Shown: one piece after another, positions 54,438-64,000 of the stretch
Position numbering within the stretch: position 1 is the first letter of the stretch
Layout of the letters: each line of letters opens with the position of its first letter
Source of the DNA: Cydia pomonella
Taxonomy: Eukaryota > Arthropoda > Insecta > Lepidoptera > Tortricidae
Reading direction: 5' to 3'
Assembly (NCBI RefSeq): GCF_033807575.1
Contig: NC_084729.1
Span: 2,232,001 to 2,296,000, forward strand
Length of the DNA stretch: 64,000 bases
Notes under the pieces: model-generated
What the model was told of the DNA's origin: nothing
Database searches by the model: none
The model's input: the letters and a program-made list of their open reading frames with translations, nothing else
Translations under genes and position numbers: made by a program

Positions 54438-54717
54438 AGAGGAGAGAATTTAGCATTTTGAATGTAAAAAAGTAACGGTAATTTTTCTATGAAATTATAT
54501 TTCGGGAAAAACGGTTTTCACTAACTAAATCTTAACAAATCACTTTGATTTTGATGTCGATCGCTTCAGCATAATATGTTCTAGGTTTATAGGTTTTGCT
54601 CTTTTGAAAAAAAAAATGTTTTGCAAATTTTGAAAAAAAAAAAAAGTTTTTAATTGTGTCAATAACATAGTAAAAATCATGGAGAATTGAAAATATTTAG
54701 AAGTGGAAAAGTTTTTT

Positions 54718-54970
54718 TTTTGACGTCCGGTCTGGCCTAGTGGGTAGTGACCCGGCCTATGAAGCTGATGGTCCCGGGTTCAAATCCTGGTAAGAGCATA
54801 TATTTGTGTGATGAACACGGATATTTGTTTCTGAGTCATGGGTGTTTTCTATGTATTTAAGTATTTATAATTATATATTATATATATCTTTGTCTAGGTA
54901 CCTACAACAACACAAGCCTCATTGAGCTTACTGTGGGACTTAGTCAATTTGTGTAATAATGTCCTATATA
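54718..54970 (+). mobile_element. tRNA-derived SINE S1
   Basis: CGGTCTGGCCTAGTGGGTAG, GGGTTCAAATCCTGG and the shared body. Confidence 0.85.
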
Positions 54971-55004
54971 TATTTTTTTTTTTTGTGTGGACGGTCTACT
55001 TCCC

Positions 55005-55345
55005 TCTTCTTCTTCCTCGCGTTGTCCATATTGGCATCGGCATATTGCCACGGTTCATGGGAGCCGGGGGGTCCGCTTGACACCTAATCCCAAGATTTGG
55101 CGTAGGCACTACTTTTTAGGGAAGCGACTGCCATCTGACCTTCCAACCCAGAGGGGAAATTAGGCCTTGTTGGGATTAGTCCGGTTTCCTCACGATGTTT
55201 TCCTTCACCGAAAAGCGACTGGTAAATATCAAATAATATTTCGTACATAAGTTCCGAAAAAGTCATTGGTACGAGCCGGGGTTTGAACCCGCGACCTCCG
55301 GATTGCAAGTCGCACGCTCTTACCGCTAGGCCACCAGTGCTTCTT
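55005..55345 (-). mobile_element. tRNA-derived SINE S2
   Basis: Inverted copy of 22142-22480 with the same A-box and B-box heads. Confidence 0.8.
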
Positions 55346-55626
55346 AAACTGATTTGCACGGAACGTAAATAAAACCAAGTAGGTATTATTGAAAATTCGT
55401 TTTTACAGCAACTTTATCAGTTAATAAAAACCATTGCGTATCGATATTGACCAATGTGTTCAATTTTGAGAATAAGTGTGTTCGCTGTATTTTTTGGTAA
55501 ATATATTTTGTACATAATATGTTTATCAGTCAGGGGTCACCAAATAGCGGACCGCGGTCCTGAACCGAACCGTCGATCTATATTTTTGCTTATATAATCT
55601 CAAGTAGAAACGAACCTCGATGGTTT

Positions 55627-56160
55627 TTAGGGTTCCGTACCCAAAGGGTAAAAACGGGACCCTGTTACTAAGGCTCCACTGTCCGTCTGTCACAAGGCTG
55701 TATCTCATGAACAGTTGACAACAAACGTAATTTTTTTGCCATTTTTTGCGTAATGGTACCACAGAGAATTGATTGTAATAGAGAGGTGAAGTCTAAGAAA
55801 AAAACGTGCCCTTAGTTTGACATCCAAAACAGATGGCGCTGTACGCTGTCAAACGTCAACTTTTGACAATCAGAGTTACTGCAAAATGTATGGAACTGTA
55901 CAGTCAAGTGTAAAAATATGGGTGTACACATCTTACTCAAAAAAATATGTCCCATAGCATCTTAGGTAGTCCAGTGTAATAAGAGCGTAGTACCATATTT
56001 ATGAGACGATTCTTTCGATACATATTTTTGCACTTGACTGTACAGCGCCATCTCGTTTAACTAACAAATTCCAAGCACGAAATTGTCTTAGATTTTATGT
56101 ATCTTTGATGGTACGGAACCCTTCGTGCGCGAGTCCGACTCGTACTTGGCCGGTTTAATT
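55627..56160 (-). repeat. repeat family H, interrupted copy
   Basis: Ends TAGGGTTCCGTACCCAAAGG and GAGTCCGACTCGTACTTGGC. The middle is replaced by unrelated sequence including the MITE at 55901-56040. Confidence 0.7.
55901..56040. mobile_element. TA-flanked MITE (140 bp)
   Basis: CAGTCAAGTGTAAAAATATG and ATATTTTTGCACTTGACTG ends; TA at 55899-55900 and 56041-56042. Confidence 0.8.
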
Positions 56161-56164
56161 TTAA

Positions 56165-57245
56165 GAACTTGACACCCAAGAAACTAATTGGTGACCCCTG
56201 TTATACGTGTTAAATAAACTTTTTAACCACATTATAAAGACTGCTAAGTTTAAGTTTTGTATGTAATATTAATTTATTTTATAATAATTTAAAACAATTA
56301 CCTGAAAAAAGCTTGAACCCAGTATTAGATGAATCTATGAAATGTGTAAATGTAATATTTGGTAAAAACGCAATAAATGCAATTAAAAAACATACGTTTT
56401 CTTCATTTTGTAAATTAAAAAACCAATCGTTCGATACAAGATCTTAGGATTAACTAGAATCTAGATCAACTGTGCAAAATATTAGGATTAACTAGGGGTG
56501 CACTTGTTCGTTAGACAATATTATGTGTTTAGATAATTGAAACCCTTTGAACGCTTTATGGCCTAAACACAAACATCACTCAAACGCCAAGCTCCCGCAC
56601 GCAAGCGAGCTAATGTAAACCTTACTCAAAAGTGTGAAGGTTACTTTAATAGCGTCCGCCATAACACCCATAGTTGACCTTGGCGCTGTGGGCACTAGTA
56701 GCGACGAGTTCTTGGCGTTCAAATTTAAATGCGTTTTCTCAAAGACCGTTTGACGTAGGTACCTAAAATTTAGAACAGAAAGTACTAACACTACACTGTG
56801 AATAAGTCAAAGCCACTATTTCTGGTTTTTGGGGGAAATTTAGGGGGTTGGGAGGGGTAGGCTGAATTATATTTTACTATTACCAGAGAATCACAGAATA
56901 TATAATAGTACTACCGTACAGAAATGACACTTCCTACATAACCGAAGTTTGACAGCGATTCAAGGACAAATCATGCTGTCCTTTTCTAACGTATGGCACT
57001 CCTTTCGGCTATTTAGGGTTATCAAAATTAAGGTCATTATCTTATCTGTGGTCGTGCACGTATAAAGACGTCATGTTGTCCCAACCGTAATGATAGCTCG
57101 GAGCAATGCTGAGCCGAACGGAGCCGAGAATGACCGAAAGGAGGAGTGTCGCCCCCATAGATATAACGACAGATTGGTTAGACAAATGAGACATTACATA
57201 TATATCTAGGATAAAACAGAGTTTGATCTTTATTGTCTATTTCAG
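56165..57245. other. upstream region of the 57246 gene; first exon not located
   Basis: The initiating exon and promoter of the downstream gene probably lie here, but no ATG exon with an in-phase donor stands out. Nothing else is recognised. Confidence 0.4.
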
Positions 57246-58963
57246 CTATCACTCTTGCCATAGCTCCGAATAGCGTCCACGTAAACCTAGAGACTCGAAT
57301 AAGAATCGGATCACAAGAAAACATACACAATGTACTCCAAAACATAACCAGTTTTCTAGACAAACTAAAATATGCTTTAATACCAACACATAAAGACCAA
57401 ATCAACCGACGAGCTCAAGAAACTAAAACGAAAAGTTACTTTACCAATTTCGTAAATGATGTCGTACAATTTATATTAAATTTAAAGTACGAGGAGACAA
57501 TATGGTTCTTTAAAAGGCTTTATGAAGAAATAAAATATTATTTCAAGTACAAAGGATCAGCTTTTGCGGATATTGTGAAGAATCCTTTGGTAAAAAAGTA
57601 TTTGGAAGATATTTTGAAGGAATGGTCAGAGACTGATCCTTACATAATAAAAAATAATATTAGAAATTATATAGCAACTGCCAGAAATAAGAATTACACC
57701 CTAAATAGGCTTGGTGATTTCATTGATAATTTTTATGAAGAGAAAGATGAAAAGAAAATGCAAGAAATAGTTAATAAACTAAAGAATTGCAGAAAAGAGA
57801 AAGATTTTGTCAAAGTCATATCAGCTGCGTTGCACAATTTGGTAATTACACATTATGATAATTTAAATTACACTATTAGAACTAAAATATCAGATGAAAT
57901 TAACAGATTAAGCGAATATGCCATTAAAAGAAGGTCTAAAGGTGATACGGGCGATTTAAAATCAACTTCTAAAATTATTGACAACATTATGACGAATAAT
58001 GTATCAAGCGTTGGAAACATTACATTAACCACCAAAGTTATACCTACAGTTAAACCGATAGATAAAGGTATACATGAAAATATAATTGCAAGTCCAGAAA
58101 AAGGTTTTGTGGAAAATGATATTGAAAAAATTAAAAATAAATATAGTAAAGTAAAAGATATTTTTAAAGATTCCGATAACAATACTGTTCTTCGGCAAAA
58201 TACAGAAAGTAATAAGCCTACGAAGAGACGTCTAATGAAAATAACAACAAAAAGTACAACCCATGAAACTATCAAAACTTCAAAGGTTTTAAAAAGATTC
58301 AAATTGAAACCTCGTCCAATAGAAAGCATTAATGGAACTAATATAAACACAACTGTTCCACAAGATATTAATGACGCTAACATTACAACTCCTGTTCCAC
58401 ATAATATTAGTGATAAAACTGCTGTCAATAAAGCACAAGCTAATAATGGAACTTCCTTGAACACAACTATAGTGGTTCAAAATACAAATACAACTGCTAA
58501 TATGGCATCTGTTCCACAAAATATTAATAATACAACTGTTCCACAAAATAAGGAAACAACACACAATGCTATAACATCACCTGTTTTACGAGTAAACAAA
58601 GAAAACGACGAACCTACAAAATCGGCTGCCGATATACTTAAACGTAAGATTATCGATTCTTTGCCTATTATCCCAGTTCCAAGACCTGTTAAAACAACTA
58701 CAATACCAGAATTACGTGTTTTTGGCAACAAAAAACGAAAACTTCCAAAACCGGGAGGTAAAATTCGAAAAGTTCCGAAGAAAGGAAAAAAGAAAAAAAT
58801 TGGAGGCGTCAAAAAAAAGGTAAGTCGTCGGCCGAAGAAGACTACGGTGTATATGTCACCAGATGCTAAGAGAGAGGTCGCTCGTATAGCTCGGCTGAGA
58901 AAACGTAAGAAGATTGTGGACATTGAAGAACGGATCGATGCCGAGGGTATTGATGGGAAGTGA
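57246..58963 (+). CDS. terminal exon of a predicted secreted, Asn/Thr-rich, basic-tailed protein (unknown)
   Basis: Acceptor TTGTCTATTTCAG ends at 57245. Two bases of a split codon, then ITLAIAPNSVHVNLETR, which looks like the end of a signal peptide. About 570 residues run to TGA at 58961-58963. Residues 1-240 are helical and Lys/Glu/Tyr-rich. Residues 240-460 are Asn/Thr-rich with many N-x-T/S sites and loose repeats of VPQNINN, VPHNISD and VPQDIND. The last 110 are strongly basic (for example GGKIRKVPKKGKKKKIGGVK). AT-rich codon use matches the surroundings. No known domain recognised. The 5' exon is missing, so secretion is inference. Its architecture resembles the 4594 exon. Confidence 0.75.
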
Positions 58964-58999
58964 AATGTTTTAAATAATCGAGATGTTCACTTCTACATC

Positions 59000-59450
59000 A
59001 GGTGGTCCTTATTTCATCGAAGTAATATTTTTCTACGGGACACCCGCTTAATGTAAAACCTACCACTAAAAAAACAATGTAATTTTTTTTTTTCAAAATT
59101 TTGTTTGTTTTTTTTTTCATTGTGGACTGATTCAAATAGTATTTTTGTCCAATTTAATTTATAATAATTTATACTGTTTATAGCAACGGAAAGTATGGAC
59201 GCACGTCTAAATCAATACGTTGAACCCCTTAAATATTACTAAAATAATTTAAAAAAACTAAGCGGCGCTATTTTATGTTAAAAAACTTTTTAAGTCCATT
59301 GTGTATGGAGGGTCAAAATTTTCAAAGTGCGGTAGCGAGCGACCCCTACAATGTATTAAAAAAAATTACATTGTTTTTTTAATCGTAGATTTTACATGAA
59401 GCCGGTGCCCTGTAGAAAATTAATAACTTCGACGAAATAAGGACCATCTT
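59000..59450. mobile_element. inverted-repeat element in the 3' flank of the 57246 gene
   Basis: GGTGGTCCTTATTTCATCGA and TCGACGAAATAAGGACCATC are inverted ends. Inner TACCACTAAAAAAACAATGT and ACATTGTTTTTTTAATCGTAG also pair. Confidence 0.7.
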
Positions 59451-59723
59451 CTGCATATTGTAAAATAAAACAAACATCGCTCACAAAATCTTTTATTTCA
59501 AGTTTGTATTAAAATAATTAACCTAATTGGTAAATCCTTATTTAGCATATTCGTCGCTATACTTACTCAAACTCATATCTAATATACGTATCTAATATAT
59601 TGAGGTTTTTTTTTATTTCTTATGTATATTTAAAGCTAAAAGCATACTTACATACTAGGCATATAATGATTTAAAAATGTTTAATAAATAATACTGACCA
59701 TGGTTAATTATGTGTTATATTTA

Positions 59724-59962
59724 TACTCTGTATCTTTAGGTATTTAAATAAAAGTAAACAAATTCTACCCTCAAATGGCTGCTTAAGCCAGTTGAGGGTA
59801 GATGAAAACATTACATGATCAAATAATGTAGGTTAAAGTCAGGTCAGTGACAGATCCAGGCGGTTGTGTATTTTGTCGGTTAACCAATAAAGTGTTATAA
59901 CTACCCGAAAATGTACAAATTGTTTGTTTACTTTTATTTAAATACCTAAAGATACAAAGTTA
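59724..59962. mobile_element. T1 MITE, copy 4 (inverted)
   Basis: TACTCTGTATCTTTAGG at the left and CCTAAAGATACAAAGT at the right; right end diverged. Confidence 0.75.
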
Positions 59963-60049
59963 TGGGAATAGTATTTTTCACATAGCTTGGGTACGGTGAC
60001 AGCTGTCATATCCATTCAATTTATCTTATACCTTTGAACGAGCAATTCT

Positions 60050-60260
60050 TGTGTATATTTCGGGATCTCGGAAACGGCTCTAACGATTTCGATGAAATTT
60101 GCTATATGGGGGTTTTCGGGGGCAAAAAATCGATCTAGCTAGGTATTATCACTGGGAAAACGCGAATTTTCGAGTTCTCAGAGCAAACCTCGGTCTCCCA
60201 GATATTAAACGCAAAATATTGAAATTATGTATTGTGAGAATAGCTATCACGATACCCCAG
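60050..60260. repeat. dispersed repeat-like sequence
   Basis: AACGATTTCGATGAAATTTG and ATCGATCTAGCTAGGT are motifs I associate with common lepidopteran repeats. There is no second copy in the window to define the ends. Confidence 0.4.
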
Positions 60261-60559
60261 CTATGTAAAAAATACTATAAGTAGTAGAGTTGACATCCGA
60301 GATCAGATAAAGAAGCGTCCAAGTTGCTCACAAATATCTATACATGCACACTAAACTTTGTAAAACGGTGTTTAAATATAAAAAAATTGTGTCTGAAGTC
60401 CCATTTGCCCGAAAATATACATTTATCCGAGAGCATTATTTATATTAACGAAGTCGCTTTGACACAATGGTTTTGGGATAAATGGAGTCGAACAAATGTC
60501 ATTTCGGCAAACGATGTAAGTATCGCTTATACAATACTCTGACATATACGGGGACAAGA

Positions 60560-61340
60560 GGTACATTTGTACTGTGAATTGTTTAGAGACGTCACTTGCA
60601 CGGACTTGCGTGACTTGCACAATTGTAATGACATCACTTGCACTTGTGTACTCTGCGTACATAGCGTGAGACAGGAGTGCCAGTTCAAGCGAGCCGTGCA
60701 AGTACATTGCACTTTGACTTGCGTAGTGGCGTCACTTGCCCGGACTATTAGTGACATCACTTGCGTTTGTGAACTCTGCGTACATGGCGTGAGAGACAGG
60801 AGTGCTAGCTGAATCGAGCCGCGCAAGTACATTGCACTTTGACTTGCCTAGTGGCATCACTTGCATGGACTATTAGTGACATTACTTGCACTTGTGTACT
60901 CTGAGTACATGGCACGATAGATATGAGTGCCAGCTGAAGCGAGCCGCGCATGATGTACAGTCAGCTGCAGAGAGATGTGACAAGGGGGACTCAGATGTGT
61001 GGAGCCCTATTATGTGGCTGCGGAGCTTAGTTTGCGTGTTTCAGTGACATTTGTACTGACTTGCGCACTGACGTCACTTGCACGGACTGCAGTGACATTA
61101 CTTGCGCTTGTGTACTCTGCGTACACGGCATGAGATACATGAGGGCTAGCGTAACCTAGTCGCGCAAGATATACTTGCGTAAGACTGTAACTTGCACTCA
61201 GTTGTAGAAACATCACTTGCGCTTGTGTACTCTGCGTACATGGCGTGATAGACACGAGTGCCAGCTGAAGCGAGCGGCGCAAGATGTACATTTGTACGGA
61301 GACTCCGATGTGTGGAGCGCTATTATATGGCTGCGGAGCT
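60560..61340. repeat. diverged ~120-bp repeat cluster (five recognisable units)
   Basis: CACTTGTGTACTCTGCGTAC-type blocks, followed by GAGTGCCAGCTGAAGCGAGC, recur with the CTCTGCGTAC block at 60651, 60774, 60899, 61115 and 61230 (spacings 123, 125, 216 and 115). Units differ by many substitutions. The outer parts share GATGTGTGGAGC near 60995 and 61308. Confidence 0.75.
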
Positions 61341-61466
61341 TCGCGTGGTTCTGAAAAGAATTTTTTTGGATTAAAATTAATAATTTAAATAATAAGTATT
61401 GTGAGCAAAACTTACGACTAGAAATTATGGTTATAAATATAATCTAATGGTCTCTTAGATTAGTAT

Positions 61467-61796
61467 AAATAAATAATATAGGACATTATTACACAAATTG
61501 ACTAAGTCCCACAGTAAGCTCAATAAGGCTTTTTTTTTTCATTTATTTTTCAAAGGCACATATACATAATCAATTTTAAAGTTACTCGCCAAACTGCTTA
61601 TGCGTTGAGGGTACTTAGACAACGATATATATAATATATAAATATTTATAAATACTTAAATACATAGAAAACACCCATGACTCAAGAACAAATATCCATG
61701 CTCATCACAAATAAATGCCCTTACCAGGATTTGAACCCGGGACCATCAGCTTCGTAGGCAGGGTCATTACCCACTAGGCCAAACCGGTCGTCAAAG
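61467..61796 (-). mobile_element. tRNA-derived SINE S1 with an insertion
   Basis: Inverted SINE S1; about 61530-61600 is foreign (TTTTTTTTTCATTTATTTTT). Confidence 0.8.
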
Positions 61797-61801
61797 TATG
61801 C

Positions 61802-61920
61802 CTGTCATCAAAAGCCTCCAACTCCTTCCAGTATCTCCTCTCTTGGCACCCTTATCCAGAGTGGTCCCACTGTACGAATAATTTCATCTTCCCATCGTGT
61901 AAGTTGAGGGCCTTGCGATC
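61802..61920 (-). pseudogene. LINE ORF C-terminal fragment
   Basis: The minus frame reads GPQLTRWEDEIIRTVGPLWI, then a stop about 12 codons on. This resembles the GRPQTRW.DDI...W-type C-terminus of LINE ORF2. Interrupted by the adjoining MITE. Confidence 0.65.
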
Positions 61921-61924
61921 TTTA

Positions 61925-62087
61925 GGCCGGTTGTAGATGTCCGGTGTTTTCGCCGGAAACCGGACCGTGTTACGCGACTACGTCCGGTTTTGTACATGGC
62001 TACCGACAGCTACACCCAAGAAAACCAGACATCGTCGCCTAACCCGGACAATTGTCCGGCGAAAACACCGGACATCTACAACCGGCC
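61925..62087. mobile_element. TTA-flanked MITE (163 bp), PIF/Harbinger type
   Basis: GGCCGGTTGTAGATGTCCGG and CCGGACATCTACAACCGGCC ends with TTA on both sides (61922-61924, 62088-62090). Confidence 0.85.
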
Positions 62088-62608
62088 TTACCCGTCTGTA
62101 GGGTAGCACATGAGAATTGACAACATTTCAAAATTTTCAATATCCCTAAATCGAAAACCATTTCGAGAGGGGCTCCTGTAGATTACAAAAAAATAAATTT
62201 TATATATTTTTTACGAATTTTTGTATTCAAAATCTCTAAAAATAGTTAAAACGGAAATTGACGTCACCCAGCTCCTTCAGTTCTGCCACTACAAGCAAAA
62301 AAATGACTTCCGATTGGGTTGACATTGTCATTGTCATTGAAAACGGGATGAAAACCAGGCTGACGCAACTAGGAACAAAATAAGTTTTGTATGGAACTTG
62401 TTTCGCAAATCTTTGCCAACGAAGAAAAATAAAACGTCAGTGCTATTTATTCTGTCAAGTTTACATCAAGTCAACTGTCAGCCTAATTGTTTTGTTTGTT
62501 ATGAAGGCTTCAATGTTTTGTTTGGGTATTTCGTGCAATTTCTTTATTATTTAGTGAAAATATCGAAAATAGTGAACCGTGATCAGAGTAAAGAACGAGT
62601 TTGTTACA

Positions 62609-62718
62609 ATGCCACCGAGAAAACGGTTTACTAAGTGTGAAATATGTGGCAAGCGAGCCACTCGAGAAAATCACGAAAAAAGGGATTTTATGGCGAAATT
62701 TCCCTTGGATAAAGACCG
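62609..62718 (+). CDS. first coding exon of a probable THAP-type zinc-finger gene (partial)
   Basis: ATG at 62609, 36 codons plus two bases, donor GTACGT at 62719. RFTKCEICGKRATRENH and then FMAKFPLDKD match the start of a THAP domain (Cys pair, a short stretch, then FP.D). THAP domains are C2CH DNA-binding modules. The Trp and the second Cys/His should be in the next exon, which I did not find before the window edge. Without them a degenerate match remains possible. Confidence 0.65.
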
Positions 62719-62906
62719 GTACGTATTGCTTTAGATACTTTTGACCTTATTTTGGTGCAGCAGGCTTTAAACACATCGAAAATTTGATATTTTATATTAT
62801 TTTTAGTTGTGAACTAGGGATGTACTAAAACTATCGATAATTGTATGTTTATTTCTCGATCCTAACTTGATTTCGAGTACAAATTTTTGTAGACAAGAGT
62901 CTATAT

Positions 62907-63151
62907 CAGGGGTTCCCAAAGTGTGCGCCGCGGCGCCCTGGTGCGCCGTAGAAAGTAAAGAGGGGCGCCGTGAGTTCTATCATTATCCGAAACCACAAAT
63001 ATTCGCGGGTACCTATTTGAGCGCTCGCATCGGTAAATAATATAGCGTCGTGTCACTCTTTTTCGACCGTGATTTTAAATTTACAAGGGCGCCGTTGCGA
63101 ATTACTAAACTTGTAACTGCGCCGCATGTTGAAAAAGATTGGGAACCCCTG
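62907..63151. mobile_element. hAT-type MITE (245 bp) in the first intron of the THAP-like gene
   Basis: CAGGGGTTCCCAAAGTGTG and GATTGGGAACCCCTG ends with exact 8-bp duplication GTCTATAT (62899-62906, 63152-63159). GC-rich interior. Confidence 0.9.
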
Positions 63152-63159
63152 GTCTATAT

Positions 63160-64000
63160 TTCAACCCTCCCCATTTTATCGATATCGATAAGAAACGCAA
63201 GCGTGTAGCGTACTACACTATTTAAATTGCTTATGTTGGTACTATGGTTCTTTGACAGTTCTTTGTCGTACATTTTGGTAATGATTTGCGAAACAAAGGG
63301 ATTCCACTCGCTAGTATGGAAGTCCCGTCTCTTAAAACGTAGTGATTATATGCTCTTTGATGAAAACCATCGTTTGACTTGAGTTTTGACGTTTGGTTAT
63401 GTCACTCGCACTGTTGTCTATGCTCAAACGTAAATTAATTCAACGTTTTTTCCAGTGTATGAAACAGATCCGTGACGTCACGATTCACACAAATGACGTT
63501 TGTTACATACGCCCTTTTGTTTCAAGTAACAATATAAATAGATTTTATGACCAAAATATAGGACTTATGCAAAAAAAAAAAGAATACGGGTACCTTAAAT
63601 TAGTGCGTTCTTTCGATGTAAACAATAAAAAGTAGCACTTAAAAATATGAAATGTTGTCAATTCTTTGTTGGTTAATATGTCAAATTACCTAAGTGTTAC
63701 ACGGTGTAAATGAGGACACCGAAAGATTTTAACAGTGTATTCCTGATCACATTTAGAGACTAAACTGTCATAAACTTTTTTGGATGTCGCCTAGTTTCAG
63801 AGTAAATACCAATAAAAAAAACATCTTATTGTAGCTTAGTGCAAAACGCCTTTTTGATGTCGATGATGCCATTAAGGGGCGTAGTCTAAATATCCTTATT
63901 GATAGATGTCAAACAGTGACAAGTAGGTTTAAAAAAAACATGTAAAAATTCATTTTTACGCCGACCGGGCCTGTTGCAGCGCGTGTCCGCTCGCACGTGC
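63160..64000. other. no gene recognised; probably intron of the THAP-like gene
   Basis: I looked for a THAP continuation exon and found none. The right edge is slightly GC-richer (GGCCTGTTGCAGCGCGTGTC) but not interpretable. Confidence 0.4.

Noticed and set aside
57868..58923. Long minus-strand ORFs rich in Ile/Leu/Phe (198 and 148 aa)
   Set aside because: They are shadows of the 57246 coding exon on the opposite strand, caused by its Asn/Lys/Thr codon bias.

Overview
The window reads as nuclear DNA of a lepidopteran insect (moth or butterfly). The evidence is AT-rich introns with GT/AG splice sites, two ZAD-type C2H2 zinc-finger genes (a class expanded in insects), and a very dense population of short non-autonomous transposons, tRNA-derived SINEs and truncated LINE 3' ends of the kinds I know from Lepidoptera. 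No bacterial features, CRISPR arrays, rRNA genes or convincing functional tRNA genes are visible.

Layout. (1) 1-4.6 kb: truncated LINEs, a hAT MITE inserted inside an older repeat, and a long repeat interrupted by a retroelement 3' end. (2) 4594-5093 (+): the last exon of a small predicted secreted protein of unknown function. (3) 5.1-8.6 kb: repeats only. (4) 8594-30563 (-): zinc-finger gene A. I could assemble 14 exons whose splice phases all agree (1920 bp, 639 aa, ZAD domain plus 11 fingers). (5) 30564-31361: divergent intergenic region of about 800 bp. (6) 31362-53686 (+): zinc-finger gene B. It also has 14 phase-consistent exons (1758 bp, 585 aa, ZAD plus 11 fingers) and is head-to-head with A, apparently its paralogue. 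(7) 53.7-57.2 kb: repeats. (8) 57246-58963 (+): the large last exon of a second predicted secreted protein, Asn/Thr-rich with a strongly basic tail. (9) 59-62.5 kb: repeats, including a diverged ~120-bp repeat cluster. (10) 62609-62718 (+): first coding exon of a probable THAP-type zinc-finger gene that runs off the window.

The most unusual content is inside gene A. Two of its exons have each seeded a tandem minisatellite in the intron just downstream. Exon 10 gave 21 extra copies of exactly 133 bp; exon 4 gave 11 extra copies of about 134 bp. The copies keep splice sites (donors in both arrays, and donor plus acceptor 18 bp apart in the exon-4 array) but carry frame-breaking changes. They are therefore arrays of decoy splice sites or pseudo-exons inside a transcribed gene. 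The terminal exon of the same gene also has a degenerate duplicate.

The zinc-finger proteins are probably nuclear DNA-binding regulators (ZAD for dimerisation, fingers for DNA contact). Nothing in the sequence identifies their targets, and I assign no gene symbols. The rest of the window is mostly nested transposons; many have exact target-site duplications, which allow insertion order to be read.
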